Assembly (NCBI GenBank): GCA_943735955.1
Contig: OX030956.1
Span: forward strand, 14,062,424-14,126,423
Length of the DNA stretch: 64,000 nt
Reading direction: 5' to 3'
Source of the DNA: Piscicola geometra
Lineage: Eukaryota; Annelida; Clitellata; Hirudinida; Piscicolidae
The notes under the pieces are model-generated. The model worked only from the letters and a program-made list of their open reading frames with translations, was not told the origin of the DNA and did no database searches. Made by a program: the position numbers and the translations under genes. This document shows positions 36,701 through 48,126 of this stretch, piece by piece; position 1 is the stretch's first letter, and each line of letters starts with the position of its first letter.

Positions 36701-38748
36701 ATGACCAAATCGATTCTGTGCTACCGGACCTCAACAAAACATTCATCAAGGTGCCCCACTAAATACTTTCCATCTAGTTGCACCATCATGGCATTCTCAA
36801 TAACTTGCTGGAGTTAATAATGAGTTGTATCAGCAACAGAAGCTAGCAAGTTCATGTCGAATATCACACTAAATGGTTTCTTCAATATAATGAAAACTGT
36901 TGCCACAATGAGCCCTATTATTTGATACCTTCAAGCTAAGTTTATCACATTACGATCCAATTTTTCATCAAGGAGTTTGCAGGCACCGGAACTTTGTCAT
37001 GTTCTTATTTTATCAATGCAAGATTGTTTGATTTAATGTCTCCTGTTGTCGTTTAAAACACATATTTTCCCTAGATGTGGGAAATATGGGGTACTTGAGT
37101 GCTTCAATAATCTAACCTAATTGCTAAAAAATTAAAACATATTTGGTTAACTAAGTATTATATCTGCTTGGTATATAAAAAAAACATTATTTTTATCACA
37201 ATAATATGAGTTAAATTACATTTAATTCTTAAGTACCGAATATTCACCTACTTTCATCTTTAAAAAAGCAAAGGTTTCTTATTTGTTTATTATAGAATTA
37301 TACTCTTCAGCTGAATACATAGATTGTAGATTACTTTCGTATCTTTCAAGGGTCTGAGTTTTCGTGAAATTTGTGTAATCAGTTTGATTTGACCTGGTTT
37401 CAACATTTGGTTAAACTTGACAGTACAATTGCGTTTTCCTAGAACTGGCTTTTCGAGAGCTCACTTTATAGTATTCAAGTTGATACGATAATATTTTAAA
37501 ATGAAATTTTTTTTTTATTCTTTTTATTAACCTTTCAGTAATCCTTTAATTCTCATTTAGGAAGTTTAGTTGAGGAAGTTCTAGATGAAGCGCCTTCAAT
37601 AGTTCTTTTGGAGCTAGCTTTAGGGGCTCATGCCATTATGGATTCCTTTATGTTTCTTCATAGAAGGCCTAGCAAGGAGAAGGAAAGGGTGACATTTTAG
37701 TTTGTATTGAAGACTTATGGGCCATAATTTATGGCGTGAGTAAACGCGTGAAAAGGTTTGAGAAAAGCTTTAACTGCGCACTCAAATAACAAGATTTTGA
37801 ATGAAAAAAATACGATACCGTAGTTATTCATAAAAATTGTGAAATATGGGTAATTGACTTTTTATGAACAGCTGGTTTTATATTTTTCCCAGTGCATTAA
37901 GTAGCAGACATTTGTTCATTCTAGCATTGATATTATATTTTTACACCAAAGTTCGTAATATTTAATGAAGAGATTTTTATGGGACAGTTTTTATTTAATG
38001 GGCTTGACATCTTCCCTAGAGATTTATTTTTGATGGAAAAAGGTCCTTGTAGAAGCATTAAATGAAATGACAATATTGTAGGTATGTTTCTAACAAGTGT
38101 TGAGTGGGTGGAAATTAAAAGAAAAGCACTTGTGAGAAATGAATGTGATCTATATTGTAGCACATATTTTTTAGATGATAAATAAAGAGAGGTGTTTATA
38201 GCATTTGATTACATAGGGTCAAACACCGAATAAAGTTCAAAGATTATGTGTTAGTAAACATAAATTGCTCATGTCAATAAATCTATTTATGACGTCTCCG
38301 TTTTTCAACATATATCCTTAGAAGTCACTTGGAAATAAAGAAGTGTTAGAGTTACACATTGTATGAAGGTATTTGAAAAAGTACCTTTCATAAAATTTAG
38401 TAAGCTCAATTTTGATTTTTTAAATAGAAAGAAGTTAGCTCTTTTATATTTTAAACCGGCTCTGTTAGTAACGCCCAAGAATAATAAAAACAGTCTATTT
38501 GTCTAATCTTAGAAATATATTTTTCAAAAATCCTAACGTTTCTCAAAGGATATAAATTCTATTTTTCATGGTACTAATATTTTCTAATTATTTTTAAAAC
38601 TTGGATTTTAAATGCGTTATATAAACTTTATATATTATAAAGAATTATAAAAAACACTTACTAAATAAGAATTATCTTTACGAATTAATGTTCTCAATAA
38701 ACATGAAAATGTCCACAGATATAAATGTTGAGAAGGTATTTACGATCG
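33790..38748. other. Gene-poor interval between the AFF gene and UBTD
   Basis: About 5 kb, AT-rich. Apart from the LINE fragment at 36.4-37.0 kb and a short tandem pair of TTTTATTTACATCTATTTTT (about 34740-34796), I see no structure. A missing 5' exon of the AFF gene and the UBTD promoter should lie here, but neither could be identified. Confidence 0.5.
36360..37050 (+). pseudogene. Degenerate non-LTR (CR1/jockey-type) reverse transcriptase fragment
   Basis: Read with frame changes on the plus strand, the conceptual sequence follows the order of LINE reverse transcriptases. It shows MVIPVLKENSSKHE then YKPFSL (compare VIPVFKKG...NYRPISL), SQRSFRSECSC (compare SQHGFRKGRSC), PDLNKTFIKVPH (compare LDFSKAFDKVPH), LHHHGILNNLLELIMSCISNRS and QVHVEYHTKWF. 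Several stops and frameshifts interrupt it, so it is dead. I could not delimit its ends and saw no poly-A tail or target-site duplication. Family assignment beyond non-LTR type is inference. Confidence 0.7.
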
Positions 38749-40357
38749 ATGGGAAGCTGCATCGGCTATAACAACAGGGGATCTCGGGGCAGTGAGTCTT
38801 CAGAAGACAATCCCACCAGTTGGTTCATTGTTGTTCATGAAATTTTGCGAAAATGTATCCAATGCTCAAAAATATAATGTGGAAAGAGAATTATTGAAAT
38901 AATATGGTATTTTTACATTCCAGTGACTCACAATCGTCCACTGAAGCACCGAAAACCCAAGTGGAAAAGTAATATTCGTTTGACAGAGAACCAACTGAGG
39001 GCGAAGCGGGAAGAATTCTGGGATACTGCACCAGCGTTTGAGGGTCGCAGGGAGATTTGGGATGCGTTGAAGGCTTCAGTGGCTGCCCTGGAGTCGGGGG
39101 ATTATCAGATGGCTCAGGTCATCCTGGATGGTGCCAATATCTCCCTGCCCAATGGTTGCTGCTGATTCTTACTACTTTTTGTATTTTAAGTTATCATTAT
39201 TATTATTATTATTTAGGTTTTGCATTCAATGTTAAACACATTCAATATACAGTATAAAACACTATAAGCCTTTGGAAGTGTCATTAGTCCAGAGCTTCCA
39301 TCCTCCTTCAGGCACTTTGATGGAATGCTATGACGAACTCGGAAACCGATACCAACTTCCCGTGTATATACTGAGTGCTCCCATCAACATGATACAGGAG
39401 GGGGATGAGGAGGAGGAGGAGGGAGAAGAGGATGATGAAGCCAAGTTGAAAAGTCAAGGAGGTCGGAAAAAGGAGCAGGAAGGAAAGCAGATCAACATCC
39501 GAATCAGATTTTCAACCGGAGAAGATCGCAAGTTGACGGTGAACACGAGTGAGAACGTAGCAGCTGTGAAGAGGTCGTTGGCGAGGTGTTCCCCGGGTAT
39601 CGATCCGAATGCAGTGCGGTTCTTCTTCGCGGGCAAACAGCTCTTCAACAAGATGACTCTGGCAAGTGCCAAGGTGGAGTCGAACTACACCATACAAGCA
39701 CTCATCATGGAGCAGAGTCCCTCGCACACACCTGCCCTCCAGCCCCTCAAGTGCCAATCTGAACGACACCAGGGCTCATCCAAGCCACACAAGCAGACCT
39801 CCATGCATAAGAGTGTTGGCAGGCCGAAGGTTGATTCAAAGAGGGGTGGCAAGGAGGCAGGAGGGGAGGGGGTGAATGGTCTACAAAACATTAAAAACTG
39901 TCATCTCGAGACCCTCACAAATGTCAATGATGCAGTTAATACTCATGGTATTATTTCCCCCATCAACAACAACAACAACAACAAAGGTATTAACTGCAAC
40001 TACAACTCTATTCAAACCAACATCTTATACAACTACAAAAATGAAAGTCTTCACAACGAAACCTCCAAAGATCAACATTTATTAACCTCGCAAGAGCAAC
40101 AACAACAACATCACAGTGAATTGTCTGACAGTTTGTATGTCAGTGATGTGCTAGGCAAGGAGCAATGCAAGGACTGTCACTACAAAGTCGACGGTGACAC
40201 AATCTACCCCATGTGTTCACCTCTTTGTGTTGCAAGTGACCAGGAAAACGACATGGCAAAACCAATTAAAAGCTTCCTTCCAAGCAACAAACTGCAAACC
40301 TTTCCAAACTGCCAACAACACTACCGCACACATCCATCCATGCATATCAACACATGA
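38749..40357 (+). CDS. UBTD: Ubiquitin domain-containing protein (UBTD family) with long C-terminal extension, 3 exons, 448 aa
   Basis: Exons: 38749-38818, 38924-39154, 39312-40357, all GT-AG and in phase (1+2, 1+2). The start MGSCIG matches the MGGC-type start of vertebrate UBTD proteins, so Gly2 myristoylation is likely. The UBTD N-terminal domain is strongly conserved (residues about 25-130): [65 protein letters not shown]. An acidic insert (131-143, mostly Glu/Asp) precedes the ubiquitin-like domain (about 161-232; [10 protein letters not shown] to YTIQALIM). Vertebrate UBTD2 stops just after this point. Here about 208 residues follow, with poly-Asn (NNNNN), poly-Gln and a Cys cluster C-x2-C-x12-C-x3-C near 40166-40231. 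UBTD proteins are described as linked to E2/E3 ubiquitin handling; the role of the extension is unknown. It stands alone on the plus strand. Confidence 0.92.
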
Positions 40358-42538
40358 TCATGTATGCACAAAATCACCACACTTGCACAACTTGAATTGA
40401 CACTACAGAATGCATGCATGAATTGATCAAAGGTATTTCGACAAGCCTCTGTGAATCATAACTATTGTATTTACAAGGATTGACCTTAGGTTCTCAGTCA
40501 CCTATAATAGGTTTGGATAAATAATATATATCAATTGCATAATATAATATAGACAATGACTATGGTTGTAAAAAGACCTAGTAATTGCTTCACAGCATTG
40601 ATGAGTTTATATGGGGATGCCAAATCAAAATCTTTTATCCAATTGTCCAATGGCTATCCAATTATTTATCAAAGTATCCACTGGTCATCAAAATACTCAA
40701 CCAGATCAAGTTAATGACCTTATAAAACTGAAGTTAATGTTTTACTAAAAAATCTTACTGTTTCATTATTTAAAATTGGAAATTCATTCTGTGACTGGCT
40801 CTTCTATATAGAGTATTGAGGATCTTCATTTTAATCGCATTTTGTTTTTGAATTAATAAAAATGAAATATACATTTTTAATTCTAAATTGTTTAAAAAGA
40901 AAAAGAATTGTTTACACATTCTTCTATGACGTTATTGGCTCATATTTGATTGGTGGTCTGTTGAGCAGAAGCACTCGAGGACTGAGCGGATACACTGGAC
41001 ACACTGGCGCATAAGAAGCATGGTTATTAGAACAATTGTAACATGTCCTGCGTCCGTCATGCTGTGAGTAATATAGACCAAAAAAACTTTAAAATCAGAA
41101 TAGATAATGCAAAAGAATCCAAATTTAAAAGCTCTACGCGATCTTGTCTACTACCGGGAATGGCATGTTAAATATAATCCGAATTGAATGTCTTAATCAC
41201 ATGAGTCTCCAAGTTCTAAATTCCTTTCATGCATAGTTTTATATAATATAATTTACATGGCACAGTTACACTAGCAATTTTAAGTATGCTTGTGCTTTAG
41301 AAAGATTTTCAAATTTATACTTTTATTTTTTAAACTTTTATTTATTTAAAGTTAAAGCCAAAATATTTTGTGTTTGATGGTCATCCTGAAGATAGCATTG
41401 AGTTTTTTAAAATATTTGGAAACCGTTCAGTGCCTATTTTTATAAGACATGTGGCTCCGATGGAGTGAGTTATTGTGGTTGTGGCCGCCGAGTAGGGACT
41501 CTTGCTTACTAATCTACTTGTTCAAATAATTAAAATATTTTTATTTTCACTAGCAGTTAAGAAGAAAATAATCTCTTACCAAAGAGTGAATAAAACATTT
41601 TTTCCATTATAAAGATAGACTTTATTTTCAGATCGTGTAATAGAAAAAGTGTTTCCAAATTATTACTTTATAAACTTTTTTTAACAAATAACGGCAAATT
41701 TTTATATATTTATGCCAAATATCGGGTTTACATGGAAATAAAATAAATTGGAAGACTAAGATTACAGTCTCAAGTTTAAACCTGAAATATTGACAATCTT
41801 TCATTCTAATGGTCGTCTTAGATACCATTTTAATTTAACAAGACATTTCAAAAACTTGTTCAGAAAACACGCTTCTAAAAAAGAAAATAAAATAAATCTA
41901 AAAAACACTTTCTATAGCTTTTTAAAAATCTTTAAAACTGATTGATTAGGCGTAAGAAAATGAATCTGAAAGTTTTACTATGGCTTCTCATAAGTGCGTG
42001 AAAATTATTTTATAGTTTGAAATTAATGAAAATTAATATAAATAGTTTTTCTATAAAAAAGTAGTTAGATAGGGTTTAAAAAAGATCATTAGCCGAGGTA
42101 TTGTAATGAAATAATTTAAAATAAAAGTATAGCTAGCGTAATCAATCAAGATCTGTGTCATTTATTGTGTTCTGAATGGTCGACTCATGTGAACTCTTCT
42201 TTACGAGCTCCTACCATATTATCAACTTTTAAAGATAGTGACCACAAGATAAATGGGTCAATAGATTTCGCAGAATAGCGTTCTTAACTAGACAAAACTA
42301 GCGAAAAAAAGTATGGTGAAATATCACTTCACGTTCATCACAGTCATTTCTTAACGAAAAAGCATTTGTCCACTCACAGTTAAGTGGCTTTTATGCATAA
42401 ATTAACTTCTTGATTGTAACGTTTTTCTTGTGTTAATTCATCACCTAAATCTTCCATTTACCTTCGTTCTACCTAAAAAATAAACAATCGATTACAGTTT
42501 TCATACCATTTAATAATATTTTTGTAACATACCTCACC
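40358..42538. other. UBTD 3' flank, AT-rich, no gene seen
   Basis: 2.2 kb between UBTD and the hAT. The UBTD poly-A signal is not certain (several AATAAA-like sites, for example near 40853). No coding stretch supported. Confidence 0.5.
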
Positions 42539-43430
42539 TCAACACTCAGGGGCGGCGATCTGCGGAAAATCTTGGGGGGGTCCTCCCCAGGGTTGGAATC
42601 AAAGAACCGGTATCGGCCAATACAGTATCAGCGATACTATTTAGTATTGTTTGCTGTATTGCTTATTCTTTTTGTATCAACTATTAATATTTGTATCGCC
42701 AAACATTAAAAAAAAGCTCGATGCTCGATAAAAATAATTTTCTATTGCCACTTTAAGCGATTTGAAAAAAAACAATAGCGATTTTAATACCTTTTATTAT
42801 TGGTCATCTATATAAATTCAATTACAATTAAATTCATAAACTAGCCATCAACCCTATCAATATCAAAACCACCACTCTAAAAATATAACCACGCTCCACG
42901 AGTTTGAAAAAAAAGTAAACTTTCTTTTAAAGTGTTTAGCAATTTTAGAAAAAAATAATTAGTTTTTGCATTGCGTACTTATAGATTCAATTAATGTTAT
43001 TCTTATATTCTTTCATTCATTTACTTTATCTATTTTTTTCAATTATTTCATGAACGACTAAAGAAAACGTTCCACAAATCCTTTTATTATTTTGACAAAT
43101 CTATTAATCAGTTCATTTTTATAAAATAAATTTGCACAGATTTGCATGCATATGCCTATATCCCAATAAAATAGTGAAATTCCTTACAATAGCGTCAAAT
43201 GTAAGAATAAATTAATAATAATTAAATGTCCGGACAATCTGGTTTTTACAGTCATCATATTATAGAAGTATATATAAATGTCAAGTCACTAAAAATTTGA
43301 GTATCAATATAACATAAATATGAAGCATAACTAACTAGGTAGACCATGAATGTATTAATTTTGTTGATGAAACTCTAACGATAAATTAACAATTTATTGG
43401 GTTAGCCAGTCCAACAGACAGATAAATATA

Positions 43431-43872
43431 CACTCTGGGTCAAAAAAAACATGCCGCTATATATTTGTATATAACTTTGGAAAAGGTAAAGCGATTTTTA
43501 GTTTTTCACTATTTGACTCAGAAATGAATAAGGAACAAGATTTAAGAAACTTGTGAAACTGAAACAAAGATGAAAATATCGAAAAATGTCATGTAAAAAA
43601 CATGAAAGAAAATGTAATAACAAATGTCAAAAAAATTGTTTAAAAAATTTATAACATTTTTATGTGTTTTACATCACAGTCTTCGCTATTTTCTCACTTT
43701 TTTTACTTTCACTAGGTGAAGATAATACATATTAAAGGAATCTAAATAAATTTTATAGCATCTTGTTTTCAATTCATTTCTGAGTCAAATAGTTTAAAAA
43801 ATTAAAAATCGGTTCAAATTTGCCAAAGTTATAAACAAATATACAATGGCACATTTTTATTGGTCCACAGTG
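43431..43872. mobile_element. TA-flanked foldback element (Tc1/mariner-type MITE) nested in the hAT
   Basis: Starts CACTCTGGGTCAA after a TA and ends TTGGTCCACAGTG before a TA. The two ends are inverted repeats of roughly 100 bp with scattered mismatches; for example TTTGACTCAGAAATGAAT near 43502 pairs with ATTCATTTCTGAGTCAAA near 43782. There is no coding capacity. The TA duplication and termini suggest the Tc1/mariner superfamily. It must be younger than the surrounding hAT insertion. Confidence 0.8.
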
Positions 43873-43949
43873 TATATTCAGATTACATAAAATACCTTCT
43901 CTGCCGTCCTCTGACCCTCTCCACACAGCTCGCTAACTAATTTCTAAAA

Positions 43950-45490
43950 AGACCCCTCCGAATGTCTGACTGACAAGCAAATTCTTCTGCTAGTCTTTTT
44001 AAATCTAGACTGTTAAGTATATCCTGATGTGCATGACAAACGGCCAGTGAATTCAAGCGAGGCGGTGTCATAGTTGCACGCAATCAAGTTTTAAAACGCC
44101 GAAAAGCAATAAATGACCTCTCTGCTGTACACGACGTTGCTGGAGGCACAAGCATCAACCGGATCAGACGTTCTGACTTCGGGATCATAGCTTGCATTTT
44201 TTGCGCTTATGCTAAAGTTCTGTATTCATTCTGGTCTTTAAACATAGCTAACTGTAAACAAAGACTAGTTGCATTTAGCTCACGACACTGCTTGCAAATA
44301 TCACCAGTTAGCAACATTGTCTCCAGCTGCAAGTATGAAGGCAAACCAGGAGAATCTCGATTGAACCTTTCTGTGAGTAGCATGATTGCAATGTATATGA
44401 CAGCGTAATATGCTGCTCGATAATGTTCCTCTGGTTTTGTGGCTACATAAGCTGGGCTTAGCCCACAATACTTTTGTGGCGGTTTTTGCACCCGAGGTAC
44501 AGCAATCGGCTCAAGATCATATGCCAAAACCATACTGATCGCTGCAACCATTCCACTGACCTTGGCACTTGCTCACTGCAACGACTTTTTTAACTGTTCC
44601 AGAAGTGAAAACACCAAAACAACTAGCTTGAGGGCCAGTGTAGTAGTGTACTGGTGAAAAAAAGCCTCGAGCCTTTTTAGCTGTTTCATCAGCAGTACTA
44701 ATAGAAGCAAATGATTCCAAGCTAACAAGTACCACTTCATATTGTTCAAGCACAGAAGACACTGCAGATACTCTGACCAGCCATCTTGTAGGACAAAAAA
44801 TTTGTATACTATACTTTTCATTCAGTGGCTCATCAGACAAGTCAGTTATAAGAGACACTAAAGCATCACTAAACTGCTTCTTGAACTTTCCTGAACGATT
44901 GTAAAAAGCACCTAACTCTTGGACAAACTGGAGTGAATTGCTTACAAAGGGATTTGCGGCAGCTGTGTGCTGGGCAACAAGATTTGCACAGTGTGCAGAA
45001 CAGTGGAAAAACAATGCAAGTGGCTGCTGACTGCTGATAATAGCCTGACAACCGTTATATCGGCCGCTCATGCTAGCAGCGCCGTCGTAAGTCTGAGCTC
45101 TTAGTTTTTCTATAGGTAGCAATGCTACCTGGTAGCATAATTCTGATCAGAAAATCTTTTACTATAGCACATTATGTTTTTCCGGTCGTGTCTGGTGGGC
45201 TGAACAAACCAATAAACTGTTCATTAACATTCAGAGCTTCATCAACAAAACGAATGCATTTCGATTTCTGCTCAAACCCATGCAGTCTTGTGTGCCGTCA
45301 ACCACAAAACCAAACTGGCATGACTCGGCATTAACAGTGCACACTATGTTTCTAACGATAGAATCAACTGAAAGCATTAGCATTTCTTTTTGGCAGTCAT
45401 GTGATATGAAACTTGTAGTTTGATTTAACTACAACTTTAGTTAATGTTTGAAGTCTTTTGAAATTCATTAACTTTGGTTCATCTAAAAAA
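43950..45490 (-). pseudogene. Decayed hAT transposase (ZMYM/DUF4371-like lineage)
   Basis: The minus-strand reading gives typical hAT blocks in order. These are EALNVNEQFIGLFSPPDTTG, then AQTYDGAASMSGRYNGCQAI, FHCSAHCANLVAQ, FCPTRWLVRVSAVSSVLEQY and finally the C-terminal dimerisation block VPPATSCTAERSFIAFRRFK with HQDILNSLDLKRLAEEF. Lesions seen: a stop after PPDTTGKT near 45.15 kb, a frame change near 44.55 kb, a stop near 44.21 kb and a TGA near 44.09 kb. The N-terminal zinc-finger part is not visible; repeated non-coding modules occupy that end. The copy is not expected to be active. Confidence 0.88.
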
Positions 45491-46398
45491 TTCAAAGAGT
45501 CGATATTGAGGTGGACCTCAGAACCCCCTATGAACATCGCCCATGCAAAATAAGTAAGACAATGTGAATGATTTGTTTATAGTATAAAATTTATAAAAAT
45601 GTAAATCTGTCTGTTTGCATAAAGTGTACCGATATTTTCTGAAAAACATTCTGAATGTCTGCTTGCGAAAATTGAAAATTCAGAAATTTAATTTTTTATA
45701 AATATAATTCATTAATTTAAATCCATAAATATAAAAAGAAGAGTAGGTGGAGGAGTATTTGAGTAAGCAAAGAATAGTTTTGCTTCAAGCAGCTATCACT
45801 ATAACTACGCCTACCCAAAATATATTACTGAATAAAATTCTGTTTCATGCCATGGTTGACGATTGTGCTTGTATTAATATAGGAGTTAAGAAATTATTTT
45901 ATTTGAAAAATTGAAGGGGGTCCATGTTAAGATGGACCCCAGGACCCCCCCTAGCATCGCTGCACATACATACTCACAATGTATTACTGTATTAGCATTT
46001 CTTTATCCCATTGTTGACAATTAGGCTCGTATCAAATTAGATTTGAGAAATGTGTATTTTTAAAAGAGTGAGAGGGTCCTTGTAAATATAGACCCCAGAA
46101 CCCCCTCAGGATTCCCGCCTACGCTATAGAGATAAAAAGAAAAGTAGATAAAGGAGTATTTAATTAAGCAAAGAATATTTTTTTAGACAGCTATCACTAC
46201 AACTACACATACTCACATGAATTACTGTATAAAAATTCCTTTTTATGCCATGGTTGACGATTATGTTCATATCAAAAATTGAAAAATTAGATAAAAAGAT
46301 TGGAAAAAAGTGGGGGGGTCCACATTAAGGTGGACCCCCCCACTAAAAAATAGTGGGGGGGTCCTGACCCCAGGACCCCCCCAGGATCGCCGCCCATG
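45490..46398. repeat. Tandem right-end modules of the hAT element
   Basis: Four copies of a terminus-like block occur: near 45512-45545, 45920-45962, 46075-46122 and 46310-46398. Each has a GGTCC...GGACC pair followed by a CATCGC- or GATCGCC-type end. Two of the spacers share the sequence around GCCATGGTTGACGATT and AGCTATCACTA. The array looks like stepwise duplication of the subterminal region, including partial terminal repeats. Confidence 0.7.
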
Positions 46399-46452
46399 TC
46401 AACACTAACTCATAAACTAATAAGACCATCAACGTTTATTAACCATATTTAA

Positions 46453-47623
46453 GAAAAAAAACTTGAACCAACAAATTCGAACATCACTTCCACTTTTCCA
46501 CGCCAAGCAGCTCAAGCACACGGAGAACTTGTCTCTTACCACGACAAAGACAGTGGTGAGGTGATCGGAGACATGGCGCCAGAAGTGGAGGAGGAGATGA
46601 GGGAGGATGAGGTGCTGGAGACGCTGGTGATGCTGAACAAGCAAGGGGCACTTTCACCAGAAGTGCTAAAAAACCACCACGTTGAAGACTTCATCGATGG
46701 AAATGTGAGGGTGTTTGCATGTTCGTCTTTAAAACTCTTAAAACTAAAGTTGAACTTTTAAACTATTTAAAAATTGAAATAACAAAAAGATACACATTTT
46801 GAAATAAATATGCCGAAACAGACACGAGCACACAACTAAAAACTAGGTGGAAAGAGAGCGGTTGAAAGAGAACGAGAAAGAGAGGAAGAAGTTGAGGGAG
46901 AGGTACAAGATGGTGACTTGGTATCATGGAGGCAGTGATTTGGAGGACTTCAAGGAAGAGGTGTATTTATTTGTATCTGCATATGGGGGCTTTTATGGGC
47001 ATAAATAAGAATAATAATAATATTATTATTATATAATAAATATGGCGAACGTTTATTTGAAGTTTTTCATTAGATTACGCCGAGTCACTGAGTAAAAGGC
47101 TTTTTGGCATTATGAATTATTCCTCCTTGAGGGCATTTATTAGACATTTTTATAACCCTATTTAGTGTAACAGTGTTACTTCATTTTTTATATTCGTTAG
47201 TTATGAATCAGATTAAAATTGAGAAATTAAAAAGTTCGCTTTATTCATGGTGCTTTGATGATATTGCTTTGCTACAAAAACTTGTATGCACAGGACTTCT
47301 CAGAAAGCAGCTCTACGACGTCTACGAGCACAACTACTGGCAGACCAGATGGTTCTGAAAAGGGTGATTGGCTTTTCCACAAGGCCAAAGGTCGCCACGA
47401 TGGTTCAAAATTAGGGGAATTACTAGGCGAAGAACCAGGTCAAAAGAACGAAGAAACTGATCCTGGAGTTCTCTTGAACATCAAGTATCCCAACTTTAAA
47501 AGTGGAAAGAATAGTTTGACGGAGGTTGATCTCACTAATTCTACGTTAGTCAACGTTGCTCCCATGTACCATAATGACACGTTTTTTATCATTAAAGCCC
47601 CATCAGAGTTTATTCAAAAATAG
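46453..47623 (+). CDS. Candidate multi-exon gene of unknown function, 5' end next to the hAT
   Basis: Product not recognised. Proposed exons are about 46453-46704, 46847-46960 and 47294-47623, with all junctions phase 0 and GT-AG. The reading contains HGELVSYHDKDSGEVIGDM, an acidic helix (APEVEEEMREDEVLETLVML), a charged coiled-coil-like exon (VERERLKENEKERKKLRERY then WYHGGSDLEDFKEE), a Ser/Thr run and DPGVLLNIKYPNFKSGK, ending at a TAG at 47621. The open frame starts only about 55 bp after the hAT terminus, so the true 5' exon may be upstream of, or cut off by, the insertion. The last exon is also partly open in other frames, so its frame is uncertain. A further exon-like piece at about 47676-47741 (LVPDDYAEKVFSNEVVNITV, then TAG) could be an alternative end. 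Confidence 0.4.
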
Positions 47624-48044
47624 ATTTATTTCATGGAAATTTAGCACTACTAAACATAAATGATACACAGGAAGAGTACTTTGGTGCCTGATGATTATGC
47701 AGAGAAGGTGTTCAGTAATGAAGTGGTCAACATCACCGTGTAGGGGAAACTGTCAAGGAGCGTTGTGTTCAAGCGACTGCTTGGAATTGGAGTGGTTGCA
47801 ATGCGTGGTGACGGTGAAAGTTAATTTAACAATTCTAGTAACTTATTTTAAAACATTTTTAAAGAATCATTTCATGAAAAATGCTGACGTGTGAATAACC
47901 TTTGTTAAACTAAAGTTAATAGAATTTAAGGAATATTTTTGTTCATAATAAAATCTCAAATTATTATTTTTTTCTAATTAAATGTCAAAAATAAAAATAA
48001 ATGAATTATTCGATCGAGTTACTTTTGTTTCATGGCATTTTGGA

Positions 48045-48126
48045 ATTATTTCGAATATAATATAGTTTACGTTGTGGCTTATTTTCATATAAGCCACAAC
48101 GTAAACTATATTATATTCGAAATAAT
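48045..48126. repeat. Perfect 38-bp inverted repeat (hairpin) with 6-bp loop
   Basis: The arm at 48045-48082 is exactly complementary to 48089-48126, with loop TTTCAT. The core is GTTTACGTTGTGGCTTA. No flanking target-site duplication seen. Confidence 0.95.

Larger units (their letters stand above)
42547..46398 (-). mobile_element. hAT transposon, 3,852 bp, with exact 8-bp target-site duplication
   Basis: The left end reads CAGGGGCGGCGATC. The right end read inward from the other side is CATGGGCGGCGATC, so 13 of 14 terminal bases match. The element is flanked by TCAACACT at 42539-42546 and again at 46399-46406, an exact 8-bp duplication as expected for hAT insertion. It carries a decayed minus-strand transposase, a nested TA-flanked foldback element near the left end and a set of repeated right-end-like modules at 45.5-46.4 kb. 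It inserted between UBTD and the candidate gene at 46.5 kb. Confidence 0.93.

Noticed and set aside
42590..42720. A third transposon beginning CAGGGTTGGAATC with GTATCG-rich sequence inside the hAT left end
   Set aside because: The start looks like an hAT end and the GTATCG motifs look subterminal, but I found no matching right end or duplication.
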